Source: Eukaryota sp. TZLM1-RC
Taxonomy: Eukaryota > Metamonada: BaSk clade
NCBI GenBank assembly: GCA_040285825.1
Contig: JAUPSS010000007.1
Span: 2,764,689 to 2,828,688, forward strand
Length of the DNA stretch: 64,000 nucleotides
Direction: 5' to 3'
Shown: one piece after another, positions 8,249 to 19,299 of the stretch
How the letters are laid out: the number at the start of each line of letters is the position of its first letter
Position numbering within the stretch: position 1 is the first letter of the stretch
Translations under genes and position numbers: made by a program
Notes under the pieces: model-generated
Databases searched by the model: none
The model's input: only the letters and a program-made list of their open reading frames with translations
What the model was told of the DNA's origin: nothing

Positions 8249-10178
8249 ATGTCCATCAAGGACATAACATCAGATCTTCTTGCACTACGTTCCTCCCTCT
8301 CAAAAGGGGAGATTCTAAAGTCATCATCCTTTTCGTTCCGTGTCGCTAATACAGCAGAAATCGTTGGTCATGAAACTCTCGATTCAGCCAAAGACTTGCT
8401 CATTCTCCACCCCGTACAGCTATGGTCCTCTGTCTCACTGACCCCATCCTCCCTCTCTGACATCTACCAACTCACAACCTCTCTCCTCGCCTCATGGATC
8501 ACCGGAGCCTCTCCTCTTGCATCAATCTGTAGGTTCTCAGGGTTTTGGGTAGAAGTTGAGACTATCCACTCTGATGTAAGTGCGGTAGATGATTTTTTGA
8601 AATACAAGCGTCTTTATTTACATAATTTCTCCAATTTAATTGAAATTGGCCAAGAACTTGGTTTTTTAGTAGATGATGACGAGCTGGTCTTAAGAATTCC
8701 AGCTGATTTTGAGCTATTCTTGAATTGTGAGGACTCTTTTCAGGTCAATGAGTCGGATAGTTTATTATATCAATTACAATTCCAATTATCCAAATTGATT
8801 TCTAATTTAAATAATATTGCTTTAATTGGCGAAATTTTAAATCAAATTAGTGAAATTTTAGACGAAATTGAACAAAATTCTCAATTATTTAATTTCTTTG
8901 ATGTTGAACTTGATATTAATAAGTCTCAAAAAGACCTTGAAATGGCCAATTCTTTAGGATTTCACAAATTTATTACTAAAACAACGTTATCAATTGAAAA
9001 TTATAACTATAAAATATTATCCTTAAAAAAATTCACTTTTAATTTTTAAAAATTTTGTACGTGAACTTCGGACTAGTCTGGACTTACTAAACCAGAAATC
9101 TATTGGTTATTTCTCTTTTTGTTTAATTAAAAGACAAATTAGCAGTTTTTCACCTTTGGCCAGAGTATTTTTGTTCAAAATATTGAAATCAATTCATATT
9201 CCTGGATCTGTGTTTGTTTCTTCTTGTATATTAATTGATTTTAATTTCAAAAACTTAATTGCTTCTAATTTAACTGAATGTTTTATGAAATTGGAAAATC
9301 AATTATTATGCAATTTATTTCTCAATAGGGGAAGAAGTCCAATAGCGATTAAAAAATCCTTTGAAGATTTTGAAGTGGTTACGGCCATGGCATTGGCTCA
9401 CGTTGATCATAGTGATATGATTCGCAAAATTTTAATTTCTCTGACAGCTCAAATTCAATCAATTTCTCTTATTTTTGATCTATCCGTATCCAAAATCTGT
9501 GATGAAATTGATTATCTTTATTACTACTGGTACTTGGAGTTTTTGTTGGGCCTAGGACAGTACGAGGAGCAACAATTGAGTAATAAACAAAGGAAACTAA
9601 TCAAATCGGTCTCCCAAAGTCTCAAGAAGGATCAAAATCCAGCACATTGTGGTCTTGATTTCTTGGTTAGTAATCATTCTATTTCTTCAAGTGATATACA
9701 ATTACTAAATTTCATTAAACTTGGATGTTCAGCTACTTTTAGACAATTGGTTCTTGCTAAATCACTAGAATTGCTTTCAATCAAAAATGATTGGACTTCT
9801 GATGAAATACGCTTCAACCTTCGTTTTGAATTATTTGATGCTCCCTATTTTCTCTTTAATCCACTGACATTTGAAAATTTTGAGAAATCGACAGACGCGA
9901 GATCAATAGGGATCATTTCACTTGTTAATTGGGTGTTGGAAGGTTATTTAGCATGGAATGAATTTTCAAAATCCGTTTCTCTTTCATTTGTATCTGATTT
10001 GCAAAAAACTATCGTGTCAAACATCTTTGTTTGCGAACGAAACTTTAAAAAACTTCAGATGAAAGATATTGCAGATTTGACTGTGGAGGAATACCGTGAC
10101 AGTTTCCATTCAGGGAGCTGTTCAATCAAATTTGATTGGAAACATGATTTGTTTCCAGTAATAAAATTGATGTTGTAA
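8249..10178 (+). CDS. NAA35: NAA35/MAK10, NatC N-terminal acetyltransferase auxiliary subunit (broken frame)
   Basis: Two ORFs, 8249-9049 (ATG chosen after TTCAACA; a weaker ATG at 8198) and an open frame from about 9033 to 10178, read as one protein of about 640 residues. Residues 5-40 (DITSDLLALRSSLSKGE) and LLASWITGASPLASI match the start of NAA35, where the family has a WLEGHSLAQ stretch. NRGRSPIAIKKSFEDFEVVT and EIDYLYYYWYLEFLLG match the conserved NRARQR...EEF and EYYYIYWYLSEFL blocks. NAA35 anchors the NatC complex (NAA30, NAA38) to ribosomes. The frames are offset by +1 at an A7 run (9025-9031), so one base is extra or miscalled. GTACGT...ACTAAACCAG at 9057-9095 also looks like an intron but is 39 nt and would not restore the frame. 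Confidence 0.75.
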
Positions 10179-10261
10179 TTTTTATATTTATTTAATTACT
10201 GCTATGAAACCTGATTTCTACATGATCATTCTTCCAACTGCTTTACAAAAAAAACAATTCA

Positions 10262-10556
10262 AAAGAATTGAAACATGTTCACCATGTGGATTTCCGAAAT
10301 CGACCATATGCTATATCGGTGTATGTACGTCTTGAAAAACTGCAATGAATTTGGGTGATGATTTTGAAAAAATAATATAAAAAAGAATGAATGTTGTGAT
10401 CGTCGTATGTGGTCAAATCGTATTGTTTTTACTATTTTCAAATCAATTCCTAGAATGATTTTGAAAGCTCTAAGGTCTGTCAGTGCTCATTACGTAAACA
10501 TTGATGTTCTACGGTTTGATGGTGTGGAAGCTTGTCTTGAAGATATTGAGTTTTAG
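10262..10556 (+). mobile_element. RLE non-LTR 3' fragment, family C
   Basis: Parallel to 18147-18446: a run beginning TTGAAACATGTTC(A/G)CCATGT and ending with codons for DGVEACLEDIEF-stop at 10554-10556. Internal frames are broken. Only the 3' 300 bp of the element are present, as expected of aborted target-primed reverse transcription. Confidence 0.65.
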
Positions 10557-10599
10557 ACTTTAGTTTTTTGAATAAATAAAAAGGTGTTTAAAAAACAAT

Positions 10600-11125
10600 T
10601 CAATTGTGTCGTAAATTTGTGTGAATTGTCAAGCGTTTTCAGATAGTAGGATCATTCAAAATGTATTTCAGGCCATAGTGGCTCAGCTAGATTGATATCG
10701 AATAATTAATATTTGTAAATAATTTAAATTTTAAGACAAATACACTCAGATTTTAAATGATTTTAATAAGAACCTTTACTCGAAGTTTTCGTTTGTTCCT
10801 TTTGCCTTCTCGATTTTTGCCAACATTGAACAGTCTGCCTTAATCATTTTCCATGATTTTGATAACTTATGCCGTTCAAGTGGTAAGAAGTTAGCTGGGT
10901 AATTATGGAAGAATCGTATCATTTTTGCTTTGTACAAAAGTGTTCCCAAGTATTTAAATTGAATGATGTCCATGCTGTATAAGGATTCATCAAGACTTGG
11001 CGTGGAGAATTTTGTTTCTTATGTGCTTTAATTTGTTTTTTCTTTGTTTTTTTTTCTTCGTAGAATAAATGTTTGTTTTTTTCAAATTTAAAATTTATAT
11101 TTTACAGTTGTTTTTCATTCTGTAC
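10600..11125. other. Intergenic, no supported gene
   Basis: AT-rich. A minus-strand ATG ORF of 65 codons (10776-10973) encodes MDIIQFKYLGTLLYKAKMIR... with no recognisable family; I do not call it a gene. Confidence 0.35.
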
Positions 11126-11215
11126 AGATCAAGATTTTGTAGAGGAAATCTTGGTTCAATGATAGTCGTCCCATTAGTTATGAGTTAATTTAATTAAGTG
11201 TGCAAATTCCATAAA
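11126..11215 (+). repeat. Family A non-LTR 3' tail
   Basis: Starts at GATCAAGATTTTGTAGAGGA and ends at AAGTGTGCAAATTC, near-identical to the tail at 33705-33790. It encodes the last residues (QDFVEEILVQ) and the 3' UTR of family A. Confidence 0.75.
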
Positions 11216-11554
11216 TACTTTTTATTCTGTACTCAACAATTTTTTGGCTTCTCAAGTACAAAATCACATGTTCTGTCGTTTCACCTGAGTAATTTCGTCA
11301 GTGCTCCATCATCAAAATTTGCTTTTTTGTATGTTCATCCAAGTTCATTCATTAAAATTTTTCAAAGATTGATACATACAAAAAAGTTATAAGAAAGATA
11401 AAAGCTGTTGGTTAAACCAAATTAAAATTAAGAATTCGGCACTGTTTGTAAATTTCTACTGTTTCATCCTTGGTTCGAGAATTCTAAAATTCAGTTCAAG
11501 AATTTCCGAATATTTTTCCAATTTCTTTTGGATTTCTTTTTTGTTTATTGAATT

Positions 11555-11640
11555 TGCACACTTAATTAAAATAACTCATAACTAATGGGACGACTATCAT
11601 TGAACAAAGATTTTTTGATTTCATAGTACTGTTGTGAATT
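11555..11640 (-). repeat. Family A non-LTR 3' tail, inverted
   Basis: Reverse complement of the family A tail (GAATTTGCACACTTAATTA ... CATTGAACAAAGATT). With 11126-11215 it makes an inverted pair separated by about 340 bp. Confidence 0.7.
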
Positions 11641-12591
11641 TTAACACTTTTAAATTGATGAACAGCCATGAACCTCACATAGACCACATTTTACATGTTC
11701 TTGAAAAGTGTTTGACAAGATGAACAACGCCTTTATAAAATAAAATCTAGAATGGGAGCAAAGTGAACAAGATTTCTCAATCAAATACATAAGATGACAA
11801 CTATAAGAAGCATGTTATTGGGTATAAATTCCAAAATTTGGTCCAAATAAGAACAGAACAACGGTTCACTTTTTTTCGCTATGGGGAGCTTGAATTCAAT
11901 TTACCATCACAAATGATTATTGTTCTTTATTGCCGAATTGTTCTTATTGCGGAAGAAAACTCAACACTTCCATTATCAACTAATTACTTCCTCAAAGGAG
12001 AGGAAACATTGTCAAACACTCTTTGAGCGAGAACAAGTCCAAGAACTTCAACCAATTTACCAAGGCCTTCTTACTAGCGGAAAACAATTCAATTGGGTCA
12101 GGAATTCAACCTGTCTGAATGGCGTTTTGAATACAGACATCCTGAAACTCATCCAACAGTAAACATGCCCCAGGCCCCTATCCTACGTTTAAAGAAAGTG
12201 CAAATCCATGAACCCTGACGGTTTTTGTTCGATTACATTTGATGAAGTTAATTATTTTGAAAATTTAAGAATCATAATGAATGCGCTTGATCAATTTATT
12301 TCCAGTAAGACTGTTCAAGTTTAATTCAATTCAAAACAAACTTTTCAGAACATGAACTGAACTGAACCGGCAATTTATATCTGAGGGAAATATCCTAATT
12401 ATCCTTATTGATTGCAATTAGAAAAATGGTCAAAAGTAGCATCTTGACACATCTGCACCTCAAACCCGTATGTCCAATATTAGCAGGTATATGAAAACGC
12501 ATTGAGAATCAATTGATTATAGATAAATATTGGAAAAATTTACCTTTTTGTGTTCCCTTCATCAACTTCTTGTGCTATCACTTTGTCCCAT
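11641..12591. other. Intergenic, no supported gene
   Basis: AT-rich. Overlapping short plus-strand ORFs at 11838-12162 have no recognisable domain. No repeat from elsewhere in the window was recognised. Confidence 0.35.
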
Positions 12592-13437
12592 ATGAATCCA
12601 GATCAACTTTTTGAACAAGCAGAAAAGCGTCTTAAGCGCTTTTTCTCTTTTGGATCCGCCAAATATGAAGATGCTGCTGAACTCTTCGTCCGAGCAGCAA
12701 ACTCTTACAAACTCAAAAAGCAGTGGAGAAAGGCTGGAGATTCTTTCAAAAGAGCAGCAGATTGTGCTACTCATGTAGAAGGTCAAGAGTTTGAAATCGG
12801 TAACCAACTTGCCAATGCTGCCAATTGTTACAAAAAAGTGGACACTTCCCTAGCCGTCAGTTGCTTTAACGAAGCCTCAGAAACCTTTGCAGCCGCTGGC
12901 AGGTTTCAAACTGCCGCAAAACACCTCAAGGATGCTGCTGAATCTATGAAGGCCGATGGGGAGAAACAAGCTGCTATAGATCTGTATGTTGAAGCTGCTT
13001 CCCTGTATGAATCTGAGGATCAGACAAGTTCTTCTCATCAATGTGAACTTGCTGCTGCCGAACTCTACGCCGAGACTGAACAGTTCCTAGATGCTGCCCA
13101 GATCTTTGAAAAGATTGGTCTCTTTGTCCTGGACGATCGCCTCCGTAAGTACAGTGCTCGTGAATACTTTTTGAAAAGCATCCTATGTCATTTGGGCAAT
13201 GGTGACTATGTTGCTGCTGAAATGGCCCTCGATAAGTTTACCAGTGCCGATGGTTCTTTCTCCTCTACTCGCGAATGTGAATTGTCTTCAGCTCTAGTTG
13301 AGGCAGCAAAGAATGGTGAAGAGGAAGATTTTGCTACTGCTATTTATGAGTATGATTCGATAACAAAACTAGATGATTGGAAAACCTCTATTTGTCTTAA
13401 GATTAGGAAACAGCTGGAAAATGCTGATGTTATTTAG
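12592..13437 (+). CDS. Alpha-SNAP, NSF attachment protein
   Basis: 281 residues from the ATG at 12592 (MNPDQLFEQAEKRLKRFFSF), ten bases after a TCACT motif at 12578-12582. Family length is about 290. Helical TPR-like repeats follow in order: KYEDAAELFVRAANSYKLKKQW, GDSFKRAADCA, NAANCYKK and AELYAETEQFLDAAQIFEKIG, with the conserved YLRK-type block seen as RKYSAREYFLKSILCHL and an acidic end. Alpha-SNAP binds SNARE bundles and recruits NSF to take them apart after membrane fusion, which fits with the SNARE at 24121-24774. A 60-bp piece of this gene (13228-13287) recurs downstream at 13672-13731. Confidence 0.93.
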   Translation: MNPDQLFEQAEKRLKRFFSFGSAKYEDAAELFVRAANSYKLKKQWRKAGDSFKRAADCATHVEGQEFEIGNQLANAANCYKKVDTSLAVSCFNEASETFAAAGRFQTAAKHLKDAAESMKADGEKQAAIDLYVEAASLYESEDQTSSSHQCELAAAELYAETEQFLDAAQIFEKIGLFVLDDRLRKYSAREYFLKSILCHLGNGDYVAAEMALDKFTSADGSFSSTRECELSSALVEAAKNGEEEDFATAIYEYDSITKLDDWKTSICLKIRKQLENADVI

Positions 13438-13622
13438 ATTTATTTTTGTTTCTGTATAAATATGTGAGAATATCGTTGTTTTGTATTCTGAAAATATGGG
13501 TTTTGTTAACTTTTTTAGTTCACCAATTCAATATTGTCTGTAACAACAAGTGCCACCAAATGCAAGTCCAGAATTGGCAATGCCATGTCATCATTATACT
13601 GCCACGTCATCACTTGGTCTGG

Positions 13623-13645
13623 TCAGGTTAGGGTTAGGGTTAGAA
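13623..13645 (+). repeat. Interstitial telomere-like repeat (TTAGGG)n
   Basis: About three units of GGTTAG/TTAGGG (AGGTTAGGGTTAGGGTTAG) in non-coding DNA, 26 bp before the displaced SNAP segment. Confidence 0.8.
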
Positions 13646-13671
13646 TTGACAACCCCTTATTCATAGTGACG

Positions 13672-13731
13672 CTCGATAAGTTTACCAGTGCCGATGGTTC
13701 TTTCTCCTCTACTCGCGAATGTGAATTGTCT
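13672..13731 (+). repeat. 60-bp exact copy of alpha-SNAP coding DNA
   Basis: Bases 13672-13731 are identical to 13228-13287 inside the alpha-SNAP CDS (CTCGATAAGTTTACC ... GAATTGTCT). Flanking sequences differ, so it is a displaced duplication rather than a tandem one. Confidence 0.9.
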
Positions 13732-13739
13732 GGTACAAG

Positions 13740-14340
13740 TGTAAGAATTTGATTCCATTTACTTGAATTAGTTTTCATCTTAATGTTCTGACTATATGAT
13801 CCTGGACAGGAACTTAGCTCAAATTAGCTCAAAAAATACAACCATTCGGATGATAGTTCTTGATTTGTTGCAAATTCTTGACTTCATGCAGAAAACCGTT
13901 GCTTAATATGTTTGGATTTACAAAATAGCTTCAACGTTGACCGAAGAACTGTTGATGGTGTCAATAGGACACAGTCACTGCGGCACATTAAAATAATGAA
14001 GACATTTGCAAGGGATTACCTCAAATGTGGGCTTATTATTTTTGAATATCGACAGGGAGCTTGTGGAGCATTCAATAATCTTAATAGTTACTCGTCTTGA
14101 ATAAATCTTTGAGGATGCACTTCGAGCCATTGCTCCCAACAGATCCTCTTCACCAGTTTGTTGGTTCCACTGGTGAAGTTTTTGTTCATAGTGTACGTAA
14201 TTCAGGAGGTCATTCAATTATTTCTAGATTGTGTTAATTTTCATTTTAGTTCAAAAAATAACACTATTTTCTTTACTAATTTTGTATACATTTAGTCTTC
14301 TACAAAAAGAAGACTAAAACTACTTAGTGTGGAGGTGAAT
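13740..14340. other. Intergenic, remnants only
   Basis: 13742-13795 resembles the region at 17690-17735 just upstream of a family C zinc-knuckle segment, so it is probably retroelement-derived. A 62-codon ORF at 13912-14100 starts with TTG and has no domain. Confidence 0.3.
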
Positions 14341-14532
14341 TTAATCCTTGGAATCAAATGTTGTCTTTGATGCCACATGAAGTGACTTGAGTTTGAATTT
14401 CACAGACAGTCCATCAACTAGCTCTTTTTGTTGTTTTTGTAAAGTGACATTGTGAACGAAAACATCATTCTTCTCTCTCATCGGAAAGGGCAATTCATGA
14501 GCTGCAAATGAGCTATTTGGACACGGCACAAA
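14341..14532 (-). CDS. Cold-shock-like segment, possible last exon of the BTB-UBA gene
   Basis: The minus strand encodes FVPCPNSSFAAHELPFPMRE, then KNDVFVHNVTL and ELVDGLSVKFKLK, like the second half of a cold-shock/OB fold (DvFVH...L-eGq-V-F). It follows directly on the stop of the BTB-UBA ORF. GTGTAA...TTTCTTTCAG (14533-14565) could be a 33-nt in-frame intron that removes the stop at 14560-14562 and fuses this segment to the UBA domain. Otherwise it is an orphan. Confidence 0.35.
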   Translation of the reverse strand, partial: FVPCPNSSFAAHELPFPMREKNDVFVHNVTLQKQQKELVDGLSVKFKLKSLHVASKTTFDSKD

Positions 14533-14559
14533 CTGAAAGAAAATGTTTATTAAAAGCAT

Positions 14560-16874
14560 TTACACATTGAAAGAAAAACCAGTCAAAAGAAGCTCAAGAG
14601 CCCGTTCCAGATTGTTATTAGTTCTTCTTAAAGCAATCTCAATATCATTCTCAATAAAGCCCATTGAGATCAATTTCGTGAAATGTGCCTCATTTGGAAT
14701 AAATGGACCTCTATTTTGTTGACGCGGTCTCGATGCTTGAGCGTGTGACTTATAAATTCTTTGATGGACACCAAGCCCTGATGGGTTGGAAGAAACATTA
14801 CTTCTGAAAGGTAAAGCTATGGATTGTGGGATTGGAACACTCCGAATCTTTTTTTGAGTTCCAGAATTAGTCTTCTTTTGAGGTTGGACTGAAGATTGAA
14901 CAATTGCCCGTATCGGTTGGTTTTCAAAATATTTCGTATGACCTTCATTGACTGTTTTATTATTGACCGTCCTGAAAGTGGGTTGAGATTGTTGAGCAGC
15001 TAATCGTCGTCTTTGATCCTCTGAATGTTGATCTACTGATGGATTGGTTCTTGGTTCAACAACAGTCATTGGTTTTGGTGCAGTTGAGGGGAGTTGCTTT
15101 TGCTTATGGTGACCTTTATCGTGCTCAAGGCTGTCACTATCATGACAAAGTTTCTTTGGAATTAAAACTGCAGTTTTCCTAATGAAACATTCATCCTGTT
15201 CATTCGAGCTACTGTCAGTATGGTCACTATCAGTGTTTTCCAACAGATCATGGGAAGTACCTGACAGTCGCTCACTATTATCATCCTCAACTATGGCAGG
15301 AAACTGATCTGCTGAAGAATTATTATCAGGATTAGGTTGTGAAATCTTGGGGTTCATGACGTAAAACATGAAATTGCACAAAGCTGGCTTGAGTTCTTCA
15401 AAATTAACCAAGGGTGAAATTATTTCGTTCAATTGAGTGAAGGAGAATTTTTCAAAATTAAAGGAGTTCAAACACTTGTCAAAAAATTCAACATTCCAAT
15501 CAGAATCTTCTTGACTTTGAGCGGAACTATAAGATTTCACCAAAGTTCTTAACAACCAGTGATCACTATCAAAATGATTGATATTGGTCTGATTTATTTG
15601 ATTAAAGGTACTTGATGATAACGACAGAGATGGAGCATTTCTTATGGCAAACCTTGGTAAAAATTTAGCAAATTCGGTAGAATTTAGACGATTTGCATTT
15701 GCCAAATCAATTGTTTCCAACAACCACTGAGGGTCCTTATTGCGATCTTGAACCTCAGAAAAGCACTTAATAGAGAAGTTAACTAGTAATTGAGCTAAAG
15801 ATTGGTTAGTTTTCAAAGGGATAAATAATTCTGAATACAGAAATTTAAGTAAAATTGGTTTGACTCTCAGTAAATCCAATACTGCAGAGATTTGGTTAAA
15901 ACTAAAGTCTTTTCTGCTTGAATTGGACAAGATTAAGCATTTGATTAACCACTCTACATGTTCTTTTGACTTCAATTGGCCTGATAATTCAATAATTGTC
16001 ACGGGTTCCAGGGCCAAAATTTCACGTTGTCCAAGATCAAAAATGCTAGGAATGTGCTTGACCAAGTTCTTAATACGATCAAACTTTACCCGATCTCCTT
16101 GAATTAACAACCAGAAACACAATTCATTTCTAACCATGCATGGTTTAGTGAAATGTGATAAGAGATCAAGAGAGAAATTCAACAAATCCAATGTTGATTC
16201 ACCAAACTCCCCTAATTTTTGAATTAATTCCTTCCAAATGAAATCAATTTCCATTTGTCTAATCAGTTGAGAGAGTTTCGGAGAACCCCATCAACTTGTT
16301 CAGGGGTGACGTCATCATGTTTAAAAGACTTCACCAGACATTTTAACAACCATTTCGCTGCATTAACTGTTTGTAATTGGATTGAAAGAACCTCCAAAGC
16401 CTCCTCATTGAGAGTTATAGCACTGTCAAACGAAATATTATCTATGAGTGGTGATATCTTCTTGATAAACGTAAAATGACCAACCTCATTAGCACGATCA
16501 ACGACTTGAAGTAGGGCAGGAGCTGAGAGCTTCTCGATAAAAGAGAAAGCATGACACACAATCCCGTGAGCCTCATATAACTCAGCTAGATAGTACAGGT
16601 CAAACACATTTTGTTCAGTAAAAGCCGAAGGTTGGCAGTAGAGACTATCAAGAAATTGTTGGAACAAATCAATACTGAAAGGATGTGCATCAAGTTTGAT
16701 ATGTGACATGTCTTTCTCCTCGGCTAAAGACAAACTTAACATTTTGAAAAAGAATTTAGAGAAGGCCGATACCACTACTCGATGTACAGGGAAGTTTTGC
16801 CCTTTGTATTCGAGAACTACGTCATAGAACTCACTGAATTGGTATAGTGTGGAGACAAGATCTGTTAAAGTATC
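14560..16874 (-). CDS. BTB/BACK-like protein with C-terminal UBA domain (one frame break)
   Basis: Read on the minus strand, an open frame from 16874 has a BTB/POZ domain (FSEFYDVVLEY, FPVHRVVVSAFS, DLYYLAELYEAHG) and ends at TGA 16263. A second frame (16254-14560, 564 residues) continues with helical repeats, then a Ser/Gln/Pro-rich linker (about residues 310-500), and finally a UBA domain (FTKLISMGFIENDIEIALRR, ERALELLL). The two frames are offset near CTCTCTC (16265-16272) and are probably one protein. BTB proteins often serve as Cullin-3 adaptors and UBA binds ubiquitin, so a ubiquitin-linked role is inferred. No ATG precedes the BTB domain; the same frame is closed by TAG at 16875-16877, so the N-terminus needs an upstream exon (an ATG at 17057 is in frame). 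Confidence 0.6.
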
Positions 16875-17149
16875 CTAGAAGCAGGTCATTCTGAGCAAAA
16901 TTTGCATTGTTAACATTTGAAGTTCACATCTGTTATACGCAGGATTTCGATTTGAGTTGCGTCGAAATCCTAAGTTCAAGAGATTAAGAACATGTATTCC
17001 AGCAGGTAATATCATTTGCCTGGCAAAAAAAGCCCACTTAAACTTGCAGGAAGCCATTTGACCTCTCTATAATAATTTAACTCACCCCTTGTTTGCCTTC
17101 AACGAACTCTTTCTTTGAAAAGACGTTGGCGAACAGAAGCAGAACAATA

Positions 17150-17235
17150 AAATACCCAATTAAAGCTCCACATCCTCAAAACCTGCCTCATCTAAATCGA
17201 AACAGTTAATTACTAAAGATTCAGAACCCAAATAA
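17150..17235 (-). mobile_element. RLE non-LTR 3' end fragment
   Basis: The minus strand encodes SESLVINCFDLDEAGFEDVEL-like codons ending in TAA, then AT-rich tail. It resembles 6385-6480, and the ED-x-E-(F/L)-stop ending matches families B and C. Confidence 0.5.
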
Positions 17236-17690
17236 AAAAAGTAAACCAATTGGATTTGAAATTATCAAGAACAGTTGATATATGAAAAAAGCTATAAAAT
17301 CTCCTAAATCTATCAAAAATGATGGGAAAAAATAGTATCGATCAATCATGTTCAGTATCGATCAACGACTTGAATCGGCAATTCGATTTTGACACTCCCT
17401 GCGGTGACACAATATTAGACAACAATTTCAATTTTATATATTTAAAATTACACAATTTTAGCAATTTTAGACCTTTCCACCAATATTTTGTCCTTGTCAA
17501 TGATTTCTTTATTATTTTTTTAGTTTTTATTATTATTATTATTATTATTTCGTTTTTAGAGACACCTCACTCCTACTTAGACAGTTCCTTCCTTGAACTC
17601 TGAAAACCTTGCAGATTATTCAACAACAGATTACTTTTCTGTCACTGTTCCATCAGATAGACTTCGGCAATCACTTGTTAGCTTAAGAAT
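17236..17690. other. Intergenic with ATT microsatellite
   Basis: A run of ATT repeats at about 17527-17551 lies in a low-complexity ORF. No gene seen. Confidence 0.4.
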
Positions 17691-17699
17691 TTGATTTCT

Positions 17700-18446
17700 T
17701 TGCACACTTGAATAGTTTTTCATCTTGTTATTTATGGCCTTGTGATTTGCCCAATGATTTGTTTTGCAAATGTGGAGCTGGTTTGACATTATCACATTTA
17801 TTCAATTACAAAAGATTTATTTCTTATCGTTCTACATTGCATGATGCAGTCAGAGATCAACTCCATGCAATGCGTAGTTCCTTTAATATTGAATCATTTG
17901 TATGATGAATCATTTGGATGAGAACAGCTGTTGAGTGCTCCTAAAATAAATAAAAATTTATGAAATTCAAAATATGGAAAACGACGTGTTGATGTTGTTG
18001 TGCCCTCATTTGTTGATGTTTTGAATGTTGTTGATGTAATAACAATGGATATTTGAAAGAAAATACCTCGAAAAATGCACAATCTGAAGTATCCCGCCTT
18101 GATGATTCGAAATTGTGCAAACACAAGAAATATGCAAATACTTTGAAAGAATTGAAACATGTTCGCCATGTAGATTACCCAATTTGCCCATTTGCTATGT
18201 CGTTGTATGGTCGTCTTGGAAAAACTGCTATGAATTTTATTGATGATTTTGAAAATCAGGTAAAAAAGAACAATGAATATGCTTTTTGATTGTTGTATTT
18301 GGTTAAATCGTATTGTTGTTACTATTTTCAGATCAATTCCTAAAATGATTTCGAAAGCTTTGATGTCTGTCAGTGCACATTGCGATGACATTGATGCTGT
18401 ACGGTTTGATAGTGTGGAAGCTTGTTTTGAAGATATTGAGTTTTAG
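17700..18446 (+). mobile_element. RLE non-LTR fragment, family C (zinc knuckle, endonuclease, 3' end)
   Basis: Broken frames in order encode LWPCDLPNDLFCKCGAGLT with SHLFNYKRFISYRSTLHDAV (the zinc-knuckle C-x-C...H...C/Y-RH segment that precedes the endonuclease in R2-like elements), then RRVDVVVPSFVDVLNVVDVI (restriction-like endonuclease core), then CPFAMSLYGRLGKTAMNFID, and an end of DSVEACFEDIEF-stop at 18446. This is the most complete family C copy in the window. Confidence 0.72.
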
Positions 18447-18579
18447 ACTGCTTTTGAAAGTATATTACATTTAATAACTTTCTCAAACACTGAATTTACT
18501 ATTTGAAGTACAGACACAACCTTTGATTTCATTATTTTGTCCAAGTGAAAACAATGAACTGGAAACCAGCATGTTATAT

Positions 18580-19065
18580 GAGTTTTTTTGACAAGTGAAC
18601 AAGTTTAATAAATAGAAACATTTCCTGAAAGGAATTAAAAGTCACCAAATAAATACAAATAGGATACCTACAGGAAACCTCTGAATATCAGTTCCAGCTA
18701 TAACGGCTGGTTAACTGTATTGGATATGTAAAACAGAGGATCTATAGTCTTAATTAAAAGTCAACATTGGTGTATCCTGAATTTGTATTCTAATTTATCA
18801 GTGTGAAGAAGTCGACGAATTATGTGGGTTAGAGTATTGTAAAGGGCACAATAAGCTTCCTTGAAATCATTGGAACAATATTGAAAGATGTAATGTAGAC
18901 ATATCCTCTCAACTGGCAAGGAGTTCCGTGCTAAATCAACATTTTAGCTGGAAGTGATATTCAGAGGTATCCTATAGGTAATTTATTTGTATTTATTTGG
19001 TGACTTTTGATTTCTTTTAGGAAATGTTTCTTTTTATTAAACTTGTACACTTGACAAAATAAACT
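18580..19065. repeat. Foldback inverted repeat of about 93-120 bp arms
   Basis: 18607-18699 is an imperfect reverse complement of 18946-19038; the match weakens but continues about 25 bp outward. The roughly 245-bp centre has no ORF. The outer ends (GACAAGTGAACAAGTTTAATAAA) resemble the 3' tails of the non-LTR families, so this may be two tails in opposite orientation rather than a DNA transposon. Confidence 0.65.
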
Positions 19066-19130
19066 CATAAATAACGGGATGAAATTCATTGAACCAAGAT
19101 TTCCTCTACAAAATCTTGATCTGCTTGTAA
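19039..19130 (-). repeat. Non-LTR 3' tail, diverged family A type
   Basis: Reverse complement contains GATCAAGATTTTGTAGAGGA...TTGGTTCAATGAATTTC and a TTTTGTCAAGTGTACAAGTTT end, a variant of the family A 3' end. Confidence 0.65.
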
Positions 19131-19299
19131 AAGATTTCCAGTACTTGAAATGTCAAACTACGACATTTGTCGAACACAATCATAATCTGTTTCAAGATTG
19201 ATAAACTTAGTCTCTGCATAGGTCAAATAGATGGCAATTTTGTAATGACAAGTTGCATTTGTGGGGATTGTTTCTAATTCTAAAAGCATTCAATTATTA

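Noticed and set aside
9057-9095. A 39-nt intron in NAA35 (GTACGT...ACTAAACCAG)
   Set aside because: The splice signals look good, but its length is a multiple of three and the frame problem lies upstream at A7, so it is not needed to explain the break; not annotated as certain.
10776-10973. 65-codon minus-strand ORF as a gene
   Set aside because: It has an ATG, but no family, no initiator motif, and lies among retroelement debris.
17527-17551. Coding interpretation of the ATT-rich ORF at 17319-17603
   Set aside because: Low-complexity Ile run from a microsatellite, with no domain.
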